From: Chloroflexota bacterium
Lineage (GTDB): Bacteria; Chloroflexota; Anaerolineae; Promineifilales; Promineifilaceae
Direction: 5' to 3'
Assembly (NCBI GenBank): GCA_008501785.1
Contig: QQUD01001106.1
Span: 1-9,171 of the forward strand
Length of the DNA stretch: 9,171 nucleotides
In this document: piece by piece, positions 1 to 6,412 of the stretch
How positions within the stretch are numbered: the stretch's first letter is position 1
Layout of the letters: each line of letters starts with the position of its first letter
Program-made: the position numbers and the translations under genes
The notes under the pieces: generated by a model
What the model was told of the DNA's origin: nothing
The model's input: the letters and a program-made list of their open reading frames with translations, nothing else
Databases searched by the model: none

Positions 1-1
1 T

Positions 2-370
2 GGGTTGATCCAGGCGCTTTCTGTGCCGTTGACCAGCCATTTACACCTGCATCACGGTCTGGCCAACGCCATTATCCTGCCCCATGTTGTGCGCTTCAAT
101 CTCCCGGCTATTCCCGACCAACGTCGGCGCAGGTTGAACGACTCTTTTGGTCTAGCGGCCACAGCTAACGACGAAACCTTCGTATCTACCCTGACGCAGT
201 TTGTCCGCAATTTGGGCTTGCCCACATCGTTACGCGAGCTGGATTTATCCCTCAATGGCGTGGCGTGGGACGCTATCGCTGAAGAGACGACCCGAATGGT
301 ACTCATCCACAACAATCCACGTTCGGCTACACAAGATGAATGCCGCACGATTTTAGAGCAAATGCAATGA
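2..370 (+). CDS. Iron-containing alcohol dehydrogenase, C-terminal part (5' end outside window)
   Basis: Partial gene; the first whole codon is at position 2, and about two thirds of a normal 380-400-residue Fe-ADH lies upstream. The family reduces aldehydes or ketones, or oxidises alcohols, with NAD(P)H and usually a divalent metal. The diagnostic stretch HHGLANAIILPHVVRFN is read at about 50-100, and the C-terminus has the family's NPR-A-T motif (NPRSATQDE, about 316-342). Compared from memory with E. coli FucO (VHGMAHPLG...PHG), the His before GLANA is kept. The upstream metal-ligand His (FucO His263) aligns with Gln (cag, 11-13), and the neighbouring His of AHPL aligns with Val. The protein may therefore bind metal differently or not at all, as in some atypical Fe-ADH/maleylacetate-reductase relatives. 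The stop overlaps the next start (ATGA), which suggests translational coupling. Family is certain; substrate is unknown. Confidence 0.9.
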   Translation, partial: GLIQALSVPLTSHLHLHHGLANAIILPHVVRFNLPAIPDQRRRRLNDSFGLAATANDETFVSTLTQFVRNLGLPTSLRELDLSLNGVAWDAIAEETTRMVLIHNNPRSATQDECRTILEQMQ

Positions 371-951
371 GCATTATCACCGATTACTCGATTGCCAATT
401 TTGCCGAAGAGGTCAGCCAGCAGCAGCATGCTATGGCTGGCGCTGTCATCGCTGCTGCGGCGGCTCAGGCCGTCGCATTAGGGCAGGCGTGCTTGCAAAT
501 CAGCCGCGATGATCTGGATTTGCGTCACGAAGACGTGCACAAGCAAATTGAGCGGCTGGCGGCCATCAAAGAAGCATTGCTGGGCTGGTGTGACCGGGAC
601 GCGAACGCCATTGCCGAATTTGTGGCACTGCGCGAGGCGGGAGAAACATTGGCCGGGCAGCGGCTGTTGTGTGATGCACCAGCGCAGGTAAGCCGACTTT
701 CGATTGAGGTGGCTCAAATTTTGCAAACGTTTCGGCCAATGGTCAGCGAGCGGGTGCAAGATGATATGGAAATGAGCATCAGCCTGCTGGCTGGTACGGC
801 ACAGGCGGCACTGCTGCTGTTAGATAGTAATTTACGAATTTGGGATGAGGAACGGCCGTTGCTGGCTGAGTTCGAGCCTGTTTTGGATGGGTTAATCACA
901 GAGATCGATGCACTTGCTCCAGTAAAACGAATTCGCGGCAGCAGACCCTAA
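367..951 (+). CDS. Divergent cyclodeaminase/cyclohydrolase family protein (FTCD C-terminal domain type)
   Basis: A 194-residue, mostly alpha-helical protein. Family members are formiminotetrahydrofolate cyclodeaminases or methenyltetrahydrofolate cyclohydrolases acting on one-carbon folates in the cytosol. The match rests on the overall pattern: an opening like D-x-S-I-x-x-F-x-E-E-V; an Ala-rich first helix (about residues 28-46); the RDANAIAEF stretch (about 84-92) where the family has an Asp-centred helix; and a late helix, DDMEMSISLLAG, followed by AALLLLDSNL, matching the family's SD...A...NV.INL segment. Length fits (usually about 200). The usual P-x-PGGGS loop after the first helix is absent; QQQHAMAGAV stands there, so folate chemistry is doubtful. 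I chose the ATG at 367 over an in-frame ATG at 340 because it overlaps the preceding stop as ATGA and begins at the family's normal N-terminus. The last codons lie inside the palindrome at 944-974. Confidence 0.75.
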   Translation: MSIITDYSIANFAEEVSQQQHAMAGAVIAAAAAQAVALGQACLQISRDDLDLRHEDVHKQIERLAAIKEALLGWCDRDANAIAEFVALREAGETLAGQRLLCDAPAQVSRLSIEVAQILQTFRPMVSERVQDDMEMSISLLAGTAQAALLLLDSNLRIWDEERPLLAEFEPVLDGLITEIDALAPVKRIRGSRP

Positions 952-974
952 GGGTTTTGGAAACCCTTAGGGTC
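944..974. repeat. Perfect 14-bp inverted repeat with 3-nt loop, spanning a stop codon
   Basis: GACCCTAAGGGTTT (944-957), loop TGG (958-960), then its exact reverse complement AAACCCTTAGGGTC (961-974). The left arm contains the last codons and TAA stop (949-951) of the cyclodeaminase-like gene. The right arm ends four bases before the Shine-Dalgarno core GGAG (978-981) of the next gene. Only three T residues follow, so it is a poor intrinsic terminator. It could instead be an interspersed palindromic (REP/MITE-like) element, a 3'-end mRNA-stabilising hairpin, or an attenuating structure. Confidence 0.85.
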
Positions 975-985
975 TTTGGAGAAAC

Positions 986-2005
986 ATGAAACGATACAAA
1001 ACCATTTTCACCACCGAGCGCGGCCAACGGCATCAACAAGCCGCATTAGATGCCGCCCCAGAGATGCTAGACGTCACCATGTTACGTCAGCCGGATCGGG
1101 AAACGCTGCTGGCCCATCTGGCGCAAACTGATTACCTCATTTCTGAACGCGCCGGGACGATTGACGCCGGATTAATCCAGGCCGCGCCAAACCTGAAGTT
1201 GATTTTACGGCTGGGGTCGCTGACGTATGACATTGACGTAAGCGCAGCGGCGGCGGCAGGCATCGCTGTTTGCCACTGGCCGGTTGTCACCGTCATTCGT
1301 GTGGCCGAGCATATGGTGATGCAAATGTTGGCCCTGAGCAAAAAGATGCGTGAATCGGAAGCTGTTGCACTGGCGGCCAGCGCTGAATGGGGCGAGAGCA
1401 AGCGCACCGACGAAGACACCTTCGCCTATAACTGGTCGAACCGGGAGAATGCGGAAGGGTTGTGGCAGCAAACGATTGGCATCCTGGGATTTGGCGAAAT
1501 TGGGGCAGAGTTGGCACGGCGACTGCAAGGCTGGGGCTGCACCCTCCTTTACTACAAACGCCGTCGCCTACCTGAACAAGTCGAAGTGGAATTGGGGCTG
1601 ACTTATGTGGATCAGGAGGCGCTGTTGGTCCAAAGCGATTTTGTTGCCAATCTGCTGCCTTATTTTGCCAGCACCAATCGGCTGCTGAACGCTGCTGTTT
1701 TTGCCAAAATGAAGGACGGTGCTTGTCTGGCAAGCTGCGGCAGTGGCAGCGTCATTGATGAAGTGGCGTTGGCCGAAGCTGTTAAAAACGGCAAATTGGG
1801 CGGCGCAGCATTGGATACGTTTGAGTGGGAACCAATCCAAATGGACAACCCGCTCATCGATTTAGCCCAAGCTGGCTACAATGTTTTGCTCACACCGCAT
1901 ATTGCTGCTGGCTCATTGGCCGCAGCCGGCCAAGCAAGAGCTAACGATTATGTCAATATTGTTAATCATATAAATGACCGGCCGTTAAAGTTTCGTGTGG
2001 CCTAA
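986..2005 (+). CDS. D-2-hydroxyacid dehydrogenase family protein with altered active site
   Basis: A 339-residue protein of the D-isomer-specific 2-hydroxyacid dehydrogenase family (NAD(P)-linked 2-oxoacid/2-hydroxyacid interconversion). Evidence: Rossmann motif GFGEIG (168-173); the domain linker VAEHMVMQMLAL (107-118); acid/base pair Glu282 (in FEWEP) and His305 (in TPHIA). The second beta strand is followed by YYKRRR (189-194) where NAD-specific enzymes have Asp, so NADP preference is likely. The substrate-binding Arg, normally in the N-T-x-R-G segment before V-D-E, is Ser here: SCGSGSVIDE, Ser253. This would weaken carboxylate binding, so the substrate may not be a simple 2-oxoacid, or the enzyme may be inactive. 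The start at 986 has GGAG at 978-981, only four bases upstream. The amidohydrolase gene follows after 14 bp. The partner at 6413-7420 has the intact Arg. Confidence 0.88.
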   Translation: MKRYKTIFTTERGQRHQQAALDAAPEMLDVTMLRQPDRETLLAHLAQTDYLISERAGTIDAGLIQAAPNLKLILRLGSLTYDIDVSAAAAAGIAVCHWPVVTVIRVAEHMVMQMLALSKKMRESEAVALAASAEWGESKRTDEDTFAYNWSNRENAEGLWQQTIGILGFGEIGAELARRLQGWGCTLLYYKRRRLPEQVEVELGLTYVDQEALLVQSDFVANLLPYFASTNRLLNAAVFAKMKDGACLASCGSGSVIDEVALAEAVKNGKLGGAALDTFEWEPIQMDNPLIDLAQAGYNVLLTPHIAAGSLAAAGQARANDYVNIVNHINDRPLKFRVA

Positions 2006-2019
2006 ACAGGGAGAAGGCT

Positions 2020-3378
2020 ATGAGTACAATTCTGATTAAAAATGGGGCTGTTGTCACTGTTAATGATGCCCAGCAAGTTTATAACATGGGGTATGTTTTT
2101 GTTGAGGATGATTTGATTACGGCCGTTGCTTCCGGTGATGCGCCATCTCAACTGCACAAAGCAGACACAGTCATTGATGCTAATTTGATGGCCGTTATGC
2201 CAGGGATGGTCAACGCCCATACCCATCTTTTCCAAACCTTCATTCGCGGACTTGCCGACGATAAACCGCTGCTGGATTGGCTGAAGACAGCCATCTGGCC
2301 CGTTGCGCAATGCTTGACGGAAGAGGAGGCTTATGTGGCGGCGATGGTGGGCATGGTGGAAAACATTCGCGGCGGAGCAACGTCGGTCATTGACCATCAA
2401 TACATTCACACCGAGCCAGGCAACGACGATGGCGTCTGCCGCGCTGCCGATGAAGCGGGACTGCGTTTTTTGCTAGCCCGCGGCTGGGCCGATATGGATT
2501 ATCACCCTTCGTTGATGGAAGAGCCGGAACAAATTATTAGTGAAACGATCCGGCTGCGGGAAAAGTGGGAAGTGAATGGCAATGGCCGCATCCGTGTTGA
2601 ATTTGGTCCGCTCATTCCGTGGGGCTGCACTGATGAGACCATGTGCCGGACGCATGACATCTCCCAACAATGGGGAGCAGGCACGCATATCCATGTCGCC
2701 GAAACGAAAGTGGAAGTGGACATGAACCTGGAAGCACGGGGCAGCCGCCACATTGAGTGGTTGGCCGATATCGGTGCGCTGGGTCCGCAGATGCAGCTTG
2801 TCCACAGCATCTGGCTGAGCGACCACGAAATCGACTTGATTGCCCAACATAAGGCCATCGTCGTCCACTGCCCGATCAGCAATATGTATCTGGCTTCTGG
2901 TGTTGCGCCGGTGCCGGAGATGCTCAAGCGAGGTATTACGGTGGCATTAGGAACCGACGGCCCCGGCAGCAACAACAGCCAGGACATGATGGAACTGCTA
3001 AAGACGACGGCACTGCTGCACAAAGTGAACACGCTGGATGCGACAGTGCTGCTGCCGGAAGATGTGTTGTGGATGGCCTGCCGCAGTGGGGCGATCGCTT
3101 TTGGGATGCCAGAGCAAATCGGGTCGCTGGAAGTGGGCAAGAAAGCGGACATAACCCTGGTTGATCTGGACACACCGCTGGCAATGCCGGTACATCGTAT
3201 ACCCTCGGCGCTGGTTTATAACGCTTCGGTGCGCGATGTGGATACGGTGATTGTAAACGGCCGTCTCCTCATGCAAAACAAGGAAATCCTGTTCCTGGAT
3301 GAAAAAGCGCTCCTGGCGCAGGCGAGGCAGACTTGCGCCAATTTATTTAAACGGGCAGGCGTTGTAGTGGAGAGTTAG
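2020..3378 (+). CDS. Metal-dependent amidohydrolase (deaminase/chlorohydrolase type)
   Basis: A 452-residue amidohydrolase-superfamily protein, the usual length for the group holding S-adenosylhomocysteine/methylthioadenosine deaminase, 8-oxoguanine deaminase and the triazine hydrolases AtzA/TrzN. It should hydrolyse a C-N (or C-halogen) bond on a heterocycle using one metal ion. Visible residues: metal ligands His67 and His69 (NAHTH), His225 with substrate Glu228 (HIHVAET), His262 (VHSIWLSD), and metal/catalytic Asp313 (GTDGPGSNNS). HCPISNMYLASG (283-294) is the group's conserved loop. The small beta domain is built from both ends (1-60 and about 370-420, with the typical GSLEVGKKADI). All catalytic positions are present, so it is probably active. 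The start has a strong AGGGAGAAGG ribosome site at 2008-2017. It lies 14 bp behind the dehydrogenase gene. The leaving group (amine or other) cannot be told from sequence alone. Confidence 0.9.
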   Translation: MSTILIKNGAVVTVNDAQQVYNMGYVFVEDDLITAVASGDAPSQLHKADTVIDANLMAVMPGMVNAHTHLFQTFIRGLADDKPLLDWLKTAIWPVAQCLTEEEAYVAAMVGMVENIRGGATSVIDHQYIHTEPGNDDGVCRAADEAGLRFLLARGWADMDYHPSLMEEPEQIISETIRLREKWEVNGNGRIRVEFGPLIPWGCTDETMCRTHDISQQWGAGTHIHVAETKVEVDMNLEARGSRHIEWLADIGALGPQMQLVHSIWLSDHEIDLIAQHKAIVVHCPISNMYLASGVAPVPEMLKRGITVALGTDGPGSNNSQDMMELLKTTALLHKVNTLDATVLLPEDVLWMACRSGAIAFGMPEQIGSLEVGKKADITLVDLDTPLAMPVHRIPSALVYNASVRDVDTVIVNGRLLMQNKEILFLDEKALLAQARQTCANLFKRAGVVVES

Positions 3379-3481
3379 CCGCCACAGTGAGTATGAAATT
3401 TTTGCGAAAACTATTGAGCAGTGCCACATAGCAAAACATTGGGCAAGCTCAACGAATCCTGTGAATTTTAAGGATATGCGA
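3379..3481. other. AT-rich junction before the unknown membrane-protein gene
   Basis: A 103-base gap with an abrupt drop in GC relative to the amidohydrolase gene. The frame of the next gene stays open through it from 3368 (after a TAG at 3365-3367), giving a protein-like reading (EYEIFAKTIEQCHIAKHW at about 3389-3442). There is no ATG, GTG or TTG in that frame before the GTG at 3461. AAGGA at 3470-3474 is the ribosome site used to choose the ATG at 3482. I see no convincing promoter, terminator or terminal inverted repeat. Confidence 0.5.
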
Positions 3482-4099
3482 ATGCAACAGACAATTGCTG
3501 ATTTCTTTGGTGATCTTAGTCCCTTCCAAATCATTACAGCTATTCTAAGCTTTATTGGTGGAATTTATGCTCTGGTCGAAGTTTTGCGGCGAGTCAAAGT
3601 TAAGTTTTATCCAGCCGACAGTATCGGTTTCGTGCTCTCGAAAGGCGAGTATGTTTCAAAATTTCATTTAAGATGTAATCTCGTAAACAAGACATCGAAG
3701 TTAGGCGTCGTCCATCGTCTTGAAGTTGAAGTTAGGAGTCCAGAAAACAAAATATATAAATTTCCCTGGAAACTGTTCTACGAATACAAGCCCGGTGCGG
3801 GTGCTGTCCAAAAAGAAACCGATCCATATCCAATTGCAGTCATGCCCAAAAATAACCAGACATTGTTTATAGAATTTGAAGCCGCCAATTCGGTTCAGAG
3901 TTCGGAGTGGATACTTGGTCGATATAAGTTTAAAGTAATTGGATGGGTAAACCAAAAAGATCGAAACTCGAAGCCTAATTTAGAATCAGAGTTCCACATT
4001 AATATAGATCAAGTGATTCACAATAAATTTAGCCAAGCTCATTCAGGTCCAACAGTATATTCTGTTCCCGTTGAGGAATGGGTGTTACCAACAGGATAA
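3482..4099 (+). CDS. Hypothetical membrane-anchored protein, AT-rich gene
   Basis: I do not recognise this family. The 205-residue product has one hydrophobic segment near the N-terminus (about residues 13-38, FQIITAILSFIGGIYALVEV), flanked by RRVKVK. This fits a single-pass anchor with the rest on the cytoplasmic side by the positive-inside rule. The remainder alternates short hydrophobic and polar stretches (KFHLRCNLVN, HRLEVEVRS, NQTLFIEFEA, GRYKFKVIGW, ESEFHINID), which suggests an all-beta, Ig-like sandwich. I prefer the ATG at 3482 because AAGGA (3470-3474) stands seven bases upstream; a GTG at 3461 and an ATG at 3476 are in frame but poorly placed. Two 60-base stretches counted by hand gave 32% and 40% GC, well below the flanking genes. 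It contains none of the ACGGCCGT octamers found in neighbouring genes. It breaks the enzyme series and is probably a recent insertion. Confidence 0.7.
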   Translation: MQQTIADFFGDLSPFQIITAILSFIGGIYALVEVLRRVKVKFYPADSIGFVLSKGEYVSKFHLRCNLVNKTSKLGVVHRLEVEVRSPENKIYKFPWKLFYEYKPGAGAVQKETDPYPIAVMPKNNQTLFIEFEAANSVQSSEWILGRYKFKVIGWVNQKDRNSKPNLESEFHINIDQVIHNKFSQAHSGPTVYSVPVEEWVLPTG

Positions 4100-4150
4100 T
4101 TTTCATCTATGTACGTGTATTTTTTGTACCATACCTTGCTAGCATCGGGT

Positions 4151-4158
4151 GGGAAGAG
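4151..4158 (+). promoter_or_regulatory. Shine-Dalgarno for the first SDR gene
   Basis: GGGAAGAG lies three bases before the ATG at 4162 and supports that start. The 62-base gap from 4100 is AT-rich; it holds an imperfect GTAC...GTAC pairing around a run of six T (about 4111-4130). I found no clear -10/-35 pair there, so I cannot say whether transcription restarts at this point. Confidence 0.5.
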
Positions 4159-4161
4159 TAA

Positions 4162-4914
4162 ATGAATCCAAAAGGCAAAACAGCGCTCATTACGGGTGGC
4201 GCAGTCCGGGTGGGCAAAGCGATCACGTTGGCGTTGGCGCGGGCTGGGGCAAATGTGGTGATTAACTACCACTCATCAGCGGATTCGGCAGAAGAAACGG
4301 CCGTTACCGCCCAATCCTTCGGCGTCGGCGCTTTGGCTGTTCAAGCCAACATCGGCGATGCCCCACAGGTTGAAGCGATGGTTGCCGCTGCCCAGGAAAA
4401 ATTTGGCAGCGTAGATATTTTGGTCAACAATGCTTCCTTGTGGCAGCAAACCCCCTTTCCCACTGATAATTTAGATGGCTGGCATCGCGTCACCAACATT
4501 TTAATCAACGGCGCGTTTTACTGCGCCAATGCCGTCGCCCCGGTGATGCTGGCCAAAGGTGAAGGAGCCATCGTCAATATCATTGACTTAGCTGCTTACG
4601 AACCCTGGCCCAACTTCATCGCTCACAGCGTAGGTAAGTCGGCGCTGCTGGCCATGAGCCGCCAACTGGCGTTGGAATTGGCTCCAGTGGTGCGCGTTAA
4701 CGCCGTCGCTCCCGGCCCAGTGCTGCCCCCACCCGATTTCGATGCTGAGATGATTGCCCGCACGGCCGACAAAACGCTGCTCGCCCGTTGGGGCAGACCG
4801 GAAGATATTGCTGAAGCAGTCATGTATTTTGTTAAAGCCAATTTTGTAACCGGTGAAACATTGGCGGTGGATGGCGGCCAGCGTTTCGGCCATCGAAAGC
4901 ATGAGCACGGCTGA
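4162..4914 (+). CDS. Pteridine-reductase-like SDR with substituted catalytic residues
   Basis: A 250-residue classical-length short-chain dehydrogenase/reductase. Evidence: N-terminal cofactor motif TGGAVRVGKA (11-20), the FolM/PTR1-like G-G-A-x-R-x-G form; NNAS (89-92); and ELAPVVRVNAVAPGPV (172-187), typical of bacterial pteridine-reductase-like SDRs. N-Y-H-S-S after the second strand suggests NADPH. The active site is odd. The Ser position is Asp142 (as in PTR1/FolM), but the catalytic Tyr position is His155 (AHSVGK) and the usual active-site Asn aligns with Leu114; only Lys159 is kept. It may be a non-catalytic or mechanistically altered relative, or use a different proton donor. The C-terminus ends in a His-rich tail (GHRKHEHG). 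The stop TGA shares its last base with the kinase start, so the two are probably translationally coupled. The paralogue at 8268-9047 has an intact tetrad. Confidence 0.85.
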   Translation: MNPKGKTALITGGAVRVGKAITLALARAGANVVINYHSSADSAEETAVTAQSFGVGALAVQANIGDAPQVEAMVAAAQEKFGSVDILVNNASLWQQTPFPTDNLDGWHRVTNILINGAFYCANAVAPVMLAKGEGAIVNIIDLAAYEPWPNFIAHSVGKSALLAMSRQLALELAPVVRVNAVAPGPVLPPPDFDAEMIARTADKTLLARWGRPEDIAEAVMYFVKANFVTGETLAVDGGQRFGHRKHEHG

Positions 4915-6389
4915 TGGATGCGCTCCTGGGATTGGATGTCGGGACAACGACGACGAAGGCGGTATTGTTTGATCTGACTGGCACGGAGCTGGCACGGGCG
5001 ACTTCGTTACCCTATCGTAACTATTCGCCGCAGTCAGGGTGGGTGGAGCAAGACCCGGAGGAAGTGTGGGGGGCGGTGGTAACGGCCGTTCGCCAAACCG
5101 TCGCGCAAGTTGGCCAAGATATTCAAGTGCAAGCGATTTGCATGGCCGCCCAAAGCGGGTCGCTGCTACCTGCCGATGCCAACGGAGAACCAGTCTACCC
5201 AATTATTACGTGGATGGACGGCCGTACCGAACAATTAGTCCAGAAATGGCGCGATGAAGGTATTCAGGAACAAGTCAAACCGATCAGCGGTTGGTCACTG
5301 TATCCAGGACTGTGCTTGCCTACCATCTCCTGGCTGCGCCAACACGACCCGGCCATCTTTGCTGCCGCCCGCCATTACTTCTCCGTCAACGATTTCATCG
5401 CTTATCGACTGACGGGGCGCTACGCTTCCAATCCATCTAACGGCGGCGGGATGCAGCTTGTGGATATTCGCACCGGCCAATGGAGCGATGAATTGTGCGA
5501 CTTGGCTGGCATCACGACGGAACAACTATCCCCTATTCACCCCGCCGGAGCTGTGATTGGCGAGATTTTGCCGGAAGTGCGTCGCACAACGGGACTTTCC
5601 GATGGTGCCGTACTGGTGAATGGCGGGCACGATCAGGTTTGCACAGCGTTGGGACTGGGCGTGAATGCGCCGGGTAAGCTGCTGCTGGCCTGCGGCACAG
5701 CCTGGGTTATCACCGGTGTAACCGATTCACCGGATATGAATCAGGTTCCAGCGGCGTTGGATTGGAATTTTCATGCAGTGGATCATCGTTACACTATCTC
5801 CCAATCGTTAGGTGGATTAGGCGCATCACTGGAATGGTGGGTCTATCAGGCGTGGCGCGGGCCATTTGGGACGGAACTGCGGAGCGAAATGTTTGCCGCA
5901 TTAGACGACGAACTAGCGCGAACCAACCCAAGTGATACACTTTTCTTTTTACCGCTGACTGGCGGCCATGACAACCCAGCGACAACACAGCGCGGCGGGT
6001 TTGTAGGCTTACAAATAAGCCACAGTCGGGCCGATATGGCGCGGGCGATTATGGAGAGCGCGGCCTTTGAATTGCGTTGGGCGCTAGAGCCAATTAGGCA
6101 AGCAGGGCTGCCAGTTGAAAGACTTTGGATGGTTGGTGGTGCGGCCCAAAGTCCATATTGGCCACAGATTTTGGCAGATGTGACGGGTATTCCCATCCGG
6201 CTGCCGCAATATGACAACTGGCCGGCGTTGGGAGCGGCCGTGCTTGCTGGCGTCGGCATTGGCGCATTTAACAACATTGAAGATGGCTTATCCAATTTCC
6301 AAAAGCCAGCACGAGATATGATGCCAGATGCGGGATTGAAGGAACAGTATGATCAGATGTTTGAATCGTATAAATCGGAGAATAATTAA
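4914..6389 (+). CDS. FGGY-family carbohydrate kinase, xylulokinase-like
   Basis: A 491-residue kinase that should phosphorylate a sugar, polyol or related compound with ATP in the cytosol. Evidence: N-terminal phosphate motif GLDVGTTTTKAVLFD (6-20); WMDGRT (100-105) in the substrate region; catalytic base Asp240 in NGGHDQVCTALGLG (237-250); second phosphate motif around CGTAW (260-264); and the C-terminal adenosine/FGGY region beginning about MVGGAAQSPYWPQILADV. Length (usually 480-510) and motif order are complete, so an active kinase is expected. The GGHDQ form and overall pattern are closer to xylulokinases than to LsrK (GGGDVQ), but FGGY specificity is not readable by eye. It begins at the TGATG overlap with the preceding SDR gene. 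With the aldolase at 7422 it gives the kinase-plus-aldolase core of a sugar pathway. Confidence 0.92.
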   Translation: MDALLGLDVGTTTTKAVLFDLTGTELARATSLPYRNYSPQSGWVEQDPEEVWGAVVTAVRQTVAQVGQDIQVQAICMAAQSGSLLPADANGEPVYPIITWMDGRTEQLVQKWRDEGIQEQVKPISGWSLYPGLCLPTISWLRQHDPAIFAAARHYFSVNDFIAYRLTGRYASNPSNGGGMQLVDIRTGQWSDELCDLAGITTEQLSPIHPAGAVIGEILPEVRRTTGLSDGAVLVNGGHDQVCTALGLGVNAPGKLLLACGTAWVITGVTDSPDMNQVPAALDWNFHAVDHRYTISQSLGGLGASLEWWVYQAWRGPFGTELRSEMFAALDDELARTNPSDTLFFLPLTGGHDNPATTQRGGFVGLQISHSRADMARAIMESAAFELRWALEPIRQAGLPVERLWMVGGAAQSPYWPQILADVTGIPIRLPQYDNWPALGAAVLAGVGIGAFNNIEDGLSNFQKPARDMMPDAGLKEQYDQMFESYKSENN

Positions 6390-6400
6390 ATTTTATCTTT

Positions 6401-6408
6401 AAAGAGGA
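6401..6408 (+). promoter_or_regulatory. Shine-Dalgarno for the second hydroxyacid dehydrogenase gene
   Basis: AAAGAGGA with a four-base spacer to the ATG at 6413, inside a 23-base AT-rich gap. It fixes the start; the gap is too short for an independent promoter to be argued with confidence. Confidence 0.6.
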
Positions 6409-6412
6409 TTTT

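Noticed and set aside
340..366. Longer in-frame start at ATG 340 for the cyclodeaminase-like gene
   Set aside because: It would overlap the Fe-ADH gene by 31 bases; the ATG at 367 makes a typical ATGA overlap and matches the family N-terminus.
944..978. Rho-independent terminator at the 14-bp palindrome
   Set aside because: The stem is strong, but only three T residues follow before GG, and the next gene's ribosome site begins immediately, so readthrough seems intended.
2502..3173. 223-residue open frame on the - strand
   Set aside because: It lies wholly within the amidohydrolase gene, has a low-complexity Ser/Arg-rich product, and shows no recognisable domain.
3393..3431. 12-codon open frame (ATG at 3393)
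   Set aside because: Too short to support, no ribosome site, and no pattern beyond chance.
4100..4161. Promoter or operator in the gap before the first SDR gene
   Set aside because: TTGTAC and TAGCAT are present but not at proper spacing, and the GTAC...GTAC pairing is too short and imperfect.
4588..5202. 204-residue open frame on the - strand
   Set aside because: Antisense to the SDR/kinase junction, both clearly coding on the + strand; the product is Pro/Arg-rich and resembles nothing known to me.
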